A DNA stretch of 64,000 nucleotides from Apoderus coryli (Eukaryota > Arthropoda > Insecta > Coleoptera > Attelabidae), in the NCBI GenBank assembly GCA_911728435.2, contig OU452201.1:9734001-9798000 (forward strand), written 5' to 3'. The position numbers were made by a program, and so were the translations under genes. The notes beneath the pieces were generated by a model that had not been told where the DNA came from, did not search any database, and saw only the letters and a program-made list of their open reading frames with translations. Below are positions 49,701 to 60,850 of the stretch, piece after piece; positions within the stretch are counted from its first letter, which is position 1, and the number at the start of each line of letters is the position of its first letter.

Positions 49701-50067
49701 TTTTGTGAATGTTTATGTATACGTTGTTGACTTTATCGTTTGACCTTTTTTTGTTTCGTGAAAAAACATTGAACAGAAACAAAGAAATTTAGTTTTGGAT
49801 ATAGAATTTCAGTATTTTATGTTATGACTGACGATGGACTAATTTTTATTCATTTTGTTTCAATTTCTCGAAGCAATATAGAACTAATAAATAATAAAGC
49901 CTTTGTTGCCCAAATGCAATAGAAATAGAAACCACAAACACCAACAAGAATTAATATCACATAATAATTATTTATATTCGACAAAAAGTTAAACCAGCGA
50001 TACATGTATTTTATTTTAGACTTCCAAAATTATATTTAATCGGGCTCTAACCCTAAAAATCGTAATA
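46719..50067. other. Long gene-free stretch with small inverted repeats
   Basis: No coding signal. A hairpin at about 47889-47962 pairs GACATTTGACGCAAATTTAG with its near-complement, and an outer pair (TTATTGAATGAGTTA near 47870 and its inverse near 48030) suggests a small palindromic MITE. A second small inverted repeat (CTCGCTTCGCTAACA with TGTTAGCGAAACGCGAG) lies at about 49405-49470. Confidence 0.55.
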
Positions 50068-51583
50068 GTCTCTCTTCTAGGGATCAAAAGGCCGAAAAGT
50101 CCGAGCGCTCATTTTGTATCGAAGAAATCTTCAATAATTACCATCTTGCCGGCTGTGTCGAAGGTTTTGGAGAAGATACTCTATGGCCAAATCAAATTTT
50201 TAAACAACAACAAAATTCTACCAGAGTGTCAAACGGTTTTAGAAAGGGTCGTAGTAGACTTGTGTTCCCCTCATTAATATTATAGACGATATTATAACTG
50301 CTACTGATGGTAACCAGGACGTGTTGATCATGCTCTACTTTCGACCGCTTCTGATACCATAAATCATACACTCCTCCTAAATTAAAATATGATGGATTTT
50401 CTTTAGAGAGCGTTAATTTAATGAATTCTTATTTATCTGGTAGAACTCAAAGAATTGTCTCTAATAATAGATGCTCCGAAAGTAGCAGTGTTCTCTCTGG
50501 AGTCCCTCAGGGTTCTATACTCGGACCGCTGTTATTCTTTTATATACATCTGACATATTAAAATTGTTTAACGATTGTAAAGTGCAAGCTTATGCGGATG
50601 ATACCCAGATCTTCTTTCCTATTAATTTTCAAGAGCATCTCAACGCTAACCAAATAATAAATGCAGAATTATCAAATCTATATAAAATGTCTGAGAATGA
50701 CAGCCTAAAATTGAATGCGAAAGAGTCATGTTTTTTGGAAATAAAAATCATACGACAATTTCAAAAAATTCTTTTAAAATTAAGATTAATGATTCTGAGC
50801 TTCGTAGTGTCGATTCAGCGAGATATCTTGGAATTATTATGGTCTCTGATTTAAGATTTTCGAATCACGGAAGGAAACTTCCTCAAAAGTCTTATCTTTC
50901 CTTGAAACTTTTATATTCGAATAAGCTGCTTTAAATCAAAATTTAAGAAAAAACTTCAACTATTATGATTTTATTTATGGTCCTTGTCTTGATTACGTTC
51001 ATAAGAATCGTATGCAAATTGTACAGAACACATGTTCTAGGTTCATTTATGGCTTAAGATACTTTTGCTAGTTGGAAATGGTTAAATATGGAAAACTGTT
51101 GGCGAAAAGGTCCCCCCCATCTATAAAAAAAACTGACTGGTTTTCAGAATGACTATTCACCAGCTCAACATTAGAAATCCTGAGAAATTGACAATACCTC
51201 ATCATCACACTGCTATATTTCGCAGAACTTTCATATATAGTGTTGCAAAGTTGTATAACTCACTGCCAATTACCTTAACACGGGTGGAGAATTTTGAACC
51301 GTTTAAGAGACGTTGCTCACAGGTATCCAATTGCAACAGTGATTATGATAAATGTTAGTTTCTTAACGCATCTCTCTCTGAATAATATTAATGTATTTGT
51401 GAATATTAAGTTACCGAGTACAATGTTTTTATCGATTTACTTCATGACATTCTCTCTTATATAAATTATTGTATGAATTGTAGCATTTCTTTACTTATGA
51501 TTTTTTCTTATAAACTCTCTATTATGTAACTTTCATATAATTTGTATTTTTTTAAATAAATGCCATTTATTATTATTATTAAA
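50068..51583 (+). pseudogene. LINE reverse-transcriptase copy, decayed
   Basis: Successive frames read ILPAVSKVLEKILYGQI, NKILPECQTVFRKG, a broken Y-S-R-Q-V block, SGVPQGSILGPLL, YADDTQIFFPI (catalytic Asp pair, about 50590-50605), LKLNAKES and SARYLGIIMVSDLRF, then the C-terminal HTAIFRRTFIYSVAKLYNSL. At least four frameshifts or stops break it. It ends in AAATAAATGCCA and a TTATTATTATT tail, like the copy at 19110-20188. The 5' end with the endonuclease is missing. Confidence 0.82.
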
Positions 51584-52767
51584 CAAGAACAAAAGTTATT
51601 ATATGAGTCTCAGTGAGAGAAAAGATATTTGCAGTTTGATCAGCACGAAATATCCGTTGGCCTGTGCGAAATTTATGATAATTCCCTATTGTTTTTTTGG
51701 TTTCTAATTTTTATAGTTTAAGTTCCGATATTACTCAACCTACATTATTAAACCATGCCCGGGCAATGATGACACATATTTCTTGATTAATTTGGCCATC
51801 CGTAAATGTCCCTATCACATCTCTCAAAATTCGGTGACCTTGAATAAACAAAGTGTGCTCTTGCTTCTCCATTCAAATATTGTAGGTATAGAAAAACAAT
51901 AATTATGTGGTTCACAAAAATGACATTGAATAATTATTATTGTTTATGTTTTTACATTCCTCTATATCTTTTATAATAAAACATAAAATTATTTGTTTAT
52001 TTAAAATTAAATTGTATATTATTGAAATCAAAAATAATATTCTTTTGTTACAATAATATATGAAATTTTGATCTCTGAAAAAGAACATACACATTAGATG
52101 TTGTTCAACAAATTCATACGAAATTTGAATTACATTCAAGTTGAACTGGTTTACCCATTTCAGCCCTGCTAATGAAATATTCGATACAGTTTGCAAAACC
52201 ATTGAAGAACAGTAATCTTTAACTCTGCATCCGAACTGAATCGCCGCATTTTATATTGACTTACGTCTTAATGATCCAAATGCATGATAACAACTCTCTA
52301 AAATCATCACGAACCATCAGGACTTTAATGATATCAAAGAATATCGATTGGGTGGGCAAATTTGAAAGGAATATTGAGCCAAAACCCCACAACCATAGTT
52401 GTTTATTAAAAAGTATTATTTTTAATAGGTACCAACCAGAAAACTTTCCCTTCTATGTTAATTTATTGGTTCCCCCTTTAATAGCAACATCTTGCAGCAT
52501 AAAAAGATACATATCTAAATTTGTGCGAAAAACTTGCAGAATTCTCACGTTTTCTATTGTTTTGAATACTGCAAACGCTGTCAATAGGTTTACTTTTTAA
52601 TCTCAAACAAAAGAATATCGATAGATATTATAAATCTATATACACACATAATATAGGGGTCTTATACAAACCGTTTACATCTTTAATTTGCGTCTAATAT
52701 TATTTTATTGAAGTGGAGTAGAATGATATATATTTGAAATAAAAGTCAACCTCCATAAAACCAATTT
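51584..52767. other. Spacer
   Basis: Open frames at 51912-52202 (minus) and 52256-52600 (plus) lack any recognisable domain and lie in AT-rich DNA. I see no gene. Confidence 0.5.
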
Positions 52768-53039
52768 AATAGATCTCTCTATAAATCTTGTCTTAACCAT
52801 ACATGTTTCGGAGCACCAGTCTCCATCTTCATATGTAATTTTATCTTAATATATTATACATAGTAAAGTACGTCCTTCTTTCCGGAAATTAATATATTTA
52901 TCATTTATCATGTTATTCACATAACTTTAAATACAATGAAAAATAGCTTTTTGTAATTTATAATTTACTAACCACTGAAGATGGAGACTGGTGCTCCGAA
53001 ACATGTATGGTTAAGACAAGATTTATAGAGAGATCTATT
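52768..53039. repeat. Perfect 64-bp inverted pair, ~144-bp spacer
   Basis: Arms 52768-52831 and 52976-53039 are exact reverse complements. Reading outward each arm gives TGAAGATGGAGACTGGTG, then CTCCGAAACATGTATGG and AGATTTATAGAGAGATCTA. Exact identity over 64 bp with an unrelated spacer suggests a recent inverted duplication or a Penelope-type terminal structure. Confidence 0.92.
52969..53013 (+). ncRNA. Hammerhead-ribozyme-like motif
   Basis: Six elements lie in hammerhead type I order: TAACCA, CTGAAGA (core C-U-G-A-N-G-A), GGAG with a 7-nt loop and CTCC as helix II, GAA, the self-complementary ACATGT as a minimal or dimeric helix III, one A, and TGGTTA, which pairs fully with the first TAACCA as helix I. 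One extra T stands between the core and helix II, which the canonical fold does not have. Short-helix-III hammerheads are known from Penelope-like retroelements. Activity cannot be judged from sequence. Confidence 0.4.
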
Positions 53040-53889
53040 CAATTCGTTTTGTGGAGCAAATATAAATTTGCTTATTATTTATGTGTAAGATGTTTTTGAG
53101 CCTCATGAGATTTTCAGAATTATGATTATGCAATTATTTAGATTGGAAAACCTCAGCTGCATTTGCAAACGAAAAAGGATTTAAGAAGGCATATTTACTG
53201 TTTATGTCCCAGCCTAGATACAATTTATTCCCAAATATTTAGTAAAACCATATATAAAGGGCCTTACTTACAGGTATGATCAACAAACATACCTTTAACA
53301 TAAATAATAAATATCTCTGGAATTTCCAAATATACCTGATGCTGCAACGTAGCTGGGGAAAGCCCCATTATAAAAAGAGAACCTACAATAAGCTTTTTAT
53401 TTGTATATTATTGAGAAGTATAAGTATTGTAAAATGTAATCCACACAGTAAAACGTATACAGACATTTCCAATAATGTATGAGAACAATAAATCAAAAAG
53501 AACCAAGCAATAACAGAAAGAGATTGACTTTTTTAATTTAATATCGAAAATCAACAGAGTCCGAGCTAAAAGCCGAAATTGCAGAGAAAATAGACGCGTG
53601 ATAGTGTGATTACAAAAAAAAATGCAAAAAACTTCCCAAGGTAAGTATCTTAGATTTTTGCAAAAAAAAACAACAGGAAAAAAACCTTCAGAATGCTGCT
53701 TTTGTAAATTTTGGTCCAGGATAGAAAAAAGATTGAGAACTAAAGTTTGATAAAGAAGTTTTAGAAATTTACAATTTGCAATACAATCTAATGCTGCTTG
53801 CAGTTGAATGAATATCTAGAAGATTTTTCTGCTTAATCTTAAAATTTCTTTTTCTCTTTAATACGTAGATATTTTCAATGAAAATATTA
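53040..53889. other. Spacer, nothing recognised
   Basis: No domain-bearing frame or terminal repeat is visible. Confidence 0.55.
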
Positions 53890-54487
53890 TTTTTCTACGA
53901 CTGTCTTTAAATGCGTTAATTATATGTTCAATCATGATTTGAAAATGTAGTACATTGTAATGCTGTTTATCATTTACCCGTGCGTAATAATATTTCCCAC
54001 TAGTTACCTAGCAACTAATGGGAAATATTATTACGCACGGATAAAATTTCCTGGTAATGACAAAAGTAGCGGCGGGCATGAAAAATCACCATAGCAACGC
54101 CGAAAATACAAACACCAAATTGACAGTTTTGGTATTTATAATTAATAATAATTATAATTAAGTATTTCGCTAATTTCAAAACAAATAAACAGTGATAGTG
54201 AATATAGTTTAACACCACCTAGTCAATTTAATACTTCTAATTTATCGTATTTAGGCTTATACGCTAACAAGGGTAAGTTTCAAAAAACAAATATTTTCCT
54301 AAAAATGATGTTAAATTTATTCAAAAGCATTAAAACAGTCGTAGAAAAAGTATAGTGTGAAACTCACATGAAATGACCATTTCCTACTCGTATGATTTGC
54401 AGCACTCGCCTGCGGCTCATGCTGCAAACGATCATACTCGTAGGAAATATATGTCAATTCATGTTCGTTGCACAATATACTATTTTC
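53890..54487 (+). repeat. Interspersed repeat family, copy B
   Basis: Opposite orientation to copy A (44621-45132). The inner part (53890-54349) has TTTTTCTACGACTGT ends and the outer palindromic part runs to 54487 (CCTACTCGTATGATTTGCAG and ACTCGTAGGAAATATATG). Copy B has gained a 63-bp hairpin (53978-54040) that copy A lacks. Confidence 0.82.
53978..54040. repeat. 63-bp hairpin within copy B
   Basis: Arms of ~28 bp beginning CCGTGCGTAATAATATTTCC pair with one mismatch around a 7-bp loop. At the corresponding place copy A has only a single GCACGGG, so the hairpin was formed by inverted duplication after the copies separated. Confidence 0.85.
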
Positions 54488-55619
54488 CACACATATGTAT
54501 GCGATAAACTAATAGCAACCATATAAATATACTGTTCCAATACTGGTCTAATTTAGCACCATAACTAGTGGAACCAAAAAACTTTTAACAATGTTATATA
54601 TAAAAAAAAATCAACAGATTTTTCTTGTTTTCTCCAATTCGTTTATAATGATTATAGGGCGCCCTAGAATTCAATATAATAATTGATTGATAAAATAATA
54701 TAATAAAATAGATAGATATTAAATGTGATGTTATTACTGTTTGATGCGTTTAGATTAGAAGTTAATTTGATGCAAGAAGCCTAGATAAAATTATCATTTT
54801 AGTATTTAGTTAGAAAACGTGCTTGTAATTCAACGCTAGTTGTAATAATAGCCGTTGGACTAGTAGTTTTGCCTCACTAATATATATTTTGATCGAGTTT
54901 TAGGGTTTTCTGTATTTTATAAAAAGGTAAGAATCCTTCGCAGTCAGACTGGATATTCGTGATATGTTTTATTATCTGCTTATTCTTTTTGATGAGGCTA
55001 TCTATGTTCTAGTGTGATTACAGAATATAACTGCAATGGATAAACAAACAATTTAGAAGAATAACATTTTACCTACTGTGAGATACTCTTTTAACAAAGT
55101 TAAACCCTAATGTTGGAAAACACCATCATGACTGCGAAAGCACATATCAAACTTCAACACCCAAAAAGCATTGTGAATTGTTCTTACAGCGGATTATGTA
55201 AATTTCAACGTATTTATGATAAATACCAGCACCCATAAAATACGATGATTGCAAGTATAGTGTAAAGGAACAGATGAAATATAAAAGCGTATAAGTAAGG
55301 ATTTAGATGAATAATACAATCACAGCTTTTAGTGAAATAGCTTTGTTATATCGAACTGTTATCGTTCAAACAAATTGTTTCTTCTTATATATATATATGA
55401 AATATTATTCGACAGAACGTAGATGATGATTTCTGACACAGAGCAGCGGTTTCTACTATAGGTGACTTTTTAAGAACTTTCTGATTTGATTTAAAAAAAA
55501 AAACACATACAATTTAGAGAAATGTATGAAATCTTTATTTGAGTGGATAGAACGATATATATAATTAAATGTTTAAAGATGATTTCATGTAAATGTTAAA
55601 CGCGGTTACGCCTCAAATG
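54488..55619. other. Spacer
   Basis: No gene. The last ~100 bp probably belongs to the 3' end of the transposon whose transposase relic begins at 55620. Confidence 0.5.
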
Positions 55620-56213
55620 GTTCATACGCTAAATTCTTCAATATTGGCTTCCAGTGCCTCAACCGTTGCGGGTTTGTTCCTATAGACATGAGCATTAACA
55701 TAGCCCCACAAAAAATAGTCTAACGGCGTTAAATCACACGATCTAGGCGGCCAATTGACCGGCCCCAAACGTGAAATAAACTGTTCACAGAACTCGCATT
55801 GTTTCGCGTGCTGTGTGGCATGTGGCCCCGTCTTGCTGAAACCACATGTCACCCAAGTCCAGCTCTTTCATTTTGGGAAAAAAAATTGTAATTATCGCAC
55901 GATAGCGCTCGCCATTCACAGTAATGTTCCTGCCTACGTCGTGTTTGAAAAAGTACGGTCCAATCATGCCACCAGCTCATAATCCACACCAAACAGTACA
56001 TTTTTCCGGATGCATTGGCAGTTCTCGCAATGCTTGTGACTGCTCTTCAAACCAAATACGGCAATTTTGCTTGTTCTCGTATCCATTCAACCATAAATGA
56101 GCTTCGTCGCTGAACACAATTTTCCGATAAAAAAGTGGATCTTCATCCAACTTTTCTGAAAACAGCTGAGCTGCCCAAAACAGTGTTGCCAAAAAGAAAG
56201 TTGCTAAAAAATC
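55620..56213 (-). pseudogene. Mariner-superfamily transposase relic, interrupted by a hAT element
   Basis: Minus-strand frames read FYRKIVFSDEAHLWLNG (first Asp), NCRIWFEEQSQALRELP, MIGPYFFKHDVGRNITVNGE and MWFQQDGATCHTARETM (second Asp), then after a frameshift RLGPVNWPPRSCDLTPLDYF with the third Asp and FLWGYV. The C-terminus ends IEEFSV at the stop near 55622. The N-terminal DNA-binding part is absent: the frame stops at the hAT insertion at 56214 and does not resume beyond it in a recognisable form. Confidence 0.82.
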
Positions 56214-57317
56214 CAGTGGCAGCTGGTCGGGGTAGGCAAGGTAGGCACCGCCTACCTTTAAAACTTCGCCCTAAATTAAATACTCAATTTATTATTATTG
56301 ACTCCATAATTTAAAAAATAATAATATTGATTCTTATATTAATTTAATTTATTTCATTTTCTATCTTAACCCTTTAAAATATCCCCTTTAATTTAATAAT
56401 TAGCTGTAGGTATAATATAACTACCGCAAAATAGGTTTACCACTGGTGCTATAACCCACTACCGAGACTTCGCATTTTTACAGGCGACTGTTATCGTCGC
56501 CTACACCGTGTACTCGTATACACATATACCTATGTACATATCAAAAGTTTTGCGCCACCGGTCACCGGATAATAGTATGCACTACCAAATACGGCCTAAA
56601 ATACATGTATTTTGCTCAAAATTGTTGTACTTTTTCTTGAATATATTTAAATAAATTTACAGAAAACACTGGTGGTGATTGAGAACTTTTATATAATACC
56701 TATTGAAATAATATGTGTGCTATTGCGTAGGAACGGGTTTACGTTGAGTTTAGGCACCTACCACGGCCGCCTTCTATCTATTGTAGATATGTAGGTATAC
56801 TATTTGCACGAATTTTGATTTGTACGTTAGGTATTTTTGTTTTGTTACATTACGTTTGAACTATTTGTTCGTTTGTTGTTTAAATATTAGTGCAATTGAT
56901 TAAAAAATTTATGTATTTAATTATTTAATAATAGTAATAATATTTTGACTAGTACAAGTAAAGGTTAGTGGTTGTGCTGCACAACTTGTTGCGGTAGGGG
57001 TAAGTAGTAATTATAATATAATATAATAGGTAGTAATATTAATGTTTATTCAATACAAATAATTTTGTATTTTATTTGTATTTGATTATGTATTGCATTT
57101 CGTAGAGCAGTGAATGGGGCATAATTTTTAAAAATAAAAAAAAATAAGATTTACCTTACGAAACCCGTATTTTAACGTATTCTTTTTTACTTTGATAATT
57201 TTCTACTTTTCATCTAAGGCGCTTGACCTTGACATTTCTAAAAAAAAATTCCTGCGGCACCATTTTCTTCATATCCATTTTTTACTTAGTAATAAAATTA
57301 CCCACGAGCCGCCACTG
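56214..57317. mobile_element. Non-autonomous hAT transposon with 8-bp target duplication
   Basis: The left end CAGTGGCAGCTGGTCGGGGT and the right end (complement CAGTGGCGGCTCGTGGGTA) are typical hAT termini. The element is bordered by AAAAAATC on both sides (56206-56213 and 57318-57325). The 1104-bp interior has no transposase frame, so it must rely on an enzyme made elsewhere. The exact target duplication indicates that it has not been rearranged since insertion. Confidence 0.9.
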
Positions 57318-60230
57318 AAAAAATCACCCGCTATATGTAACATAATATATGAATAGGTGTACTTAGGTATAAAAAGTTCACTAATTTCAATAATTAAAAA
57401 ACATCTAGAGTACTTAATTAAAGGCAGATTTAAGAAAATATAGCTATCGATTTCGAATATGATTGAAAATTTTTACTCCACTTTTCTTGGAACCCCTATC
57501 CGTAGACATACCTAATGTATAATAATATGAAAAAAAATTTGAAAAGTAAAAGCAGGTTTATACATAAATATACGAGTATAAGATAAATATAACCCCTAGA
57601 AACCTGAAATATACATACGCGCGTGCTTTTTATATTAAGGGTAGTTAGTCAACACAAATTATATCGCATTCTTTCACGAATCTTGTGAGTTGCAAGGTAT
57701 AATAGTATTCTATTTTTGGCTGTGAATAGGAATTGTAGTATTGCTTTCCGTAATTTCAAGCTACATGCGACAAATTATTCGATTATATTATTATTAATAT
57801 AACTTTTAAAAAAATTATTTTGTAATTTAAATATTAATCGTATAAAAATTAGAAAAATCTAATTCAGTCCGTGTCTTTACTGCTGGCTTTACCTCTACAT
57901 TATATTTATCGATTTGTCTGGGATGTGAGCTATTATACCGGGTGTCCCACTGGCCGGCGGGAAGGGTTTCAATCGATTATGGAGAAACTATATATATATA
58001 TATATAAATAATCTGAAAATTTGTTGTAGTACTTATGTCAACAGGGCCGATTCGGCTAAAGTGTTTTCAATAAATTAGTATTTCCGGTTATACCGGAAGT
58101 AGGTGTCAAATTCCTTATTTTAAATACGACTCTATATAATTTATATATATTTTTCGGATTCTACTTCTACTAAGTTTAATATGTTGTTATATACCTATAT
58201 GTCTTGTCGTTTTCGAATTATTTGATATTTTATATGAAAAATGACTTTTCCAGATTAAAGAATAATTACAATTTTTGATTACAATATAGAAGCTTTAATA
58301 ATTTAATTTGTTGGAATATCCTAATATTTATAGACTTATTTTAGGCGTCTATATGTGTATTTTTTTCATAATGATTAATACCTATTTGAAGAAAGGGTAT
58401 AAAATCAAATTCGAAAAAGTGTCAAAATTCAAAATTTTTCAATGGCAACACCCAATTTTTATACTTTTTGCATCAAAAATAAGGGCAAGTTTATCAAAGG
58501 ATGTTTATTCTGAAAATGTTTAGTTTTCAAAATACATATTGACAATTTTACATAAACCCAGAAAAACACAAATTAATAATTTCGAATGTTTTAAGTCTGC
58601 GACGAATTTGATGAACTCATAACGAAAATGTTTCATACCAATTTATCCAAGGTTAACTCTATACAAAAATTAATTTAACAAATGTTGAAAATTTGACCTT
58701 GCATTTCTAAACACTTTTCACGTCTTATAATTAATTGTTCTTGTGTTGCACGCCGAATAGATTGTTAACTCAAACTGTTGATTATTTGTGACAAGTTGTC
58801 AGATTTATTTGCTTTCTAAAAATGTAAAATTGTCAATATTTTGAAAATTATAAATTTTCGGAATGGACATTCTTCCATAAAGTAGTCACAAAATAATATC
58901 AGTTTGGTATTTTTGTGTATCTTAAAATTTATAAAAATAATGAGAGAACAATGCTTTTAATAGGAAGTCAAATCATTGTTGTATATGCGACAAACCATTA
59001 GGGCACTTCAAAAAGATCTAAAAATTTGCCCTGCAGTATAGCTTTTATGGTTTGTAAAAGCGAACTCAACCGCCTTCCTGTGTCAAATAATAATTGTCTT
59101 CTATTATGCCTTATATTCATTTCATATAATAGCATTTTTGTTTTAGTATCTAACAATGAACTTTTATAAGGCATTGGTTAATATTGTTTCCTTTATAGTT
59201 TCTGTGATTACTTATTATTTGTATCAATTTCAGAAAACCCAGTCTATGCTTTCAAATTATTGGTTTGCATATAATAACTCGGACCTTAAAAACTGTAGCG
59301 ACAGTGATATTTTGCTATGGGTCTATTAAAGTTTACTATTTACTTATAAAGTAATTTATTGTAATACTAGGAATTTGTATAATTTGAAAAAGGCTGACCA
59401 ACCTCATTTAATTAAAATAATCATGATTACAACTTGCGCCTATAATCTCATCATAGATCATATAACCGAAAAGGGATAAAAAGAAAAATTCTCTAAATTT
59501 TGAAAATGTAAAAATAATCAAAGTATCCACTTAGTACATAAATAATACAGATTTTATCTATTTTTATGTCTGTGAATTTGACTTGTTTCTGATGCTGTTA
59601 TTGTTTTTGAGGTTTAATTAATTTAAAACGCCCTAGGCATTTATGTCCATCCAGCTGTCATTTTTGTCACATACCGCACTAGCGATCAATAATAATAAGT
59701 CGTTTATTGGCTATAAACAGTGTTAGAAAAAAATGCCTAAAGTCTAAAGCATTATATTTCTTGGCATTGTGTTATTTACACAAAAGTGTCTGGTTGTAGT
59801 ACTTGGATATTTTGAAGATTTGTATCTTATTATCTTCTTATTTTGGCAATAATTGCCATCAAGCTGATAAATAACGCCAGATTATACTGTTCTCAATTTG
59901 AAACCTATATTCAAATATTACTAGATAGTTTTGCCTTTTAAGCAAATTGCTGGACCACCAACGTAGTTTATGTGGGCGTGTACAAACAAATCAAAAAAAA
60001 TACAAATCCCTATATAAGTACAATATTTATGTGTTCCGATGAAACTTCGATCTATGTTTTAGATGTAGCTACTTCATAATATTTTTGTCAACAGGAACAA
60101 GAGATTATAGGCAGATTAAAGGATGATTAAACATCTATTTTTGGTTGAAGAAACTACCAAGTAAAGTTGTATCTGGTTAGGGGACTCAACAATACCGAGG
60201 TCACTAGTAAAATGAATTGAAAAATGTTTC
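57318..60230. other. Long gene-free stretch
   Basis: AT-rich DNA. A transposon-type end (TACCGGGTGTCCCACTGG at about 57936) and a short (TA)n run near 57990 are the only landmarks. The 71-codon frame at 58308-58523 has no motif. Confidence 0.5.
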
Positions 60231-60850
60231 ATAATAATAGTAATAATTTATTGGTGTATAGAACTATCAAGAGCATTACACATGTCAATATAAAAACAAT
60301 ACACAAAACAAACAGTCAAAAAGTTAGATAGTCAGATCACTGAAATCATTTAACATAAATTCATCAAATGAATAAAAACATTTATCTATTAAATATGCCT
60401 TCAGTATAGACTTAAACGGCTTCACGCGGAGTTCCCAAACCATCTACGGCAGTGCGTTGTATGCTGTCGGACCATAATAATTCTTGGCCGATCTAGAGCC
60501 CGTTATTCTACTGAACTGCACCCTGATGTCCGAACCATGTCTAGTACCGTGCTCATGAATATCCCTCTGCAAACCATACTCATGCATATTCGCCCTAACG
60601 TAAACCAGAGAATGCAACACAGAAGGAACCGTCAAAATTCGACGGCTTCTAAAAATGTGCCTACGGTCCTCCCGATACTTCAAGCTGCCAATAACACGAA
60701 CCACTCTTCTCTGCAACGCAAATACTCGTGCGGCACCAGGCGAGTGGTCCCAATTTACAATAGAATAAGAGATCAGGGAATGAATACACGCATAGTATGA
60801 TGTCAGCAGAACTCTTCCAGAGACTGAATTTGCCACTTTCCAAAGATTAA
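60231..60850 (-). pseudogene. LINE reverse-transcriptase C-terminal fragment
   Basis: A 130-codon minus-strand frame (60836 down to 60444) contains LLTSYYACIHSLISYSIVNW, ARVFALQRRVVRVI and TVPSVLHSLVYVRANM, the region after the thumb in jockey/R1-like LINEs (Y-A--HS-I-Y-I--WG, LQ-R-VR-I, T-PSL). It continues with YNALP and, in a second frame, towards a 3' tail of ATTATTACTATTATTAT around 60231. It is 5'-truncated and starts just after the catalytic domain. Confidence 0.72.
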
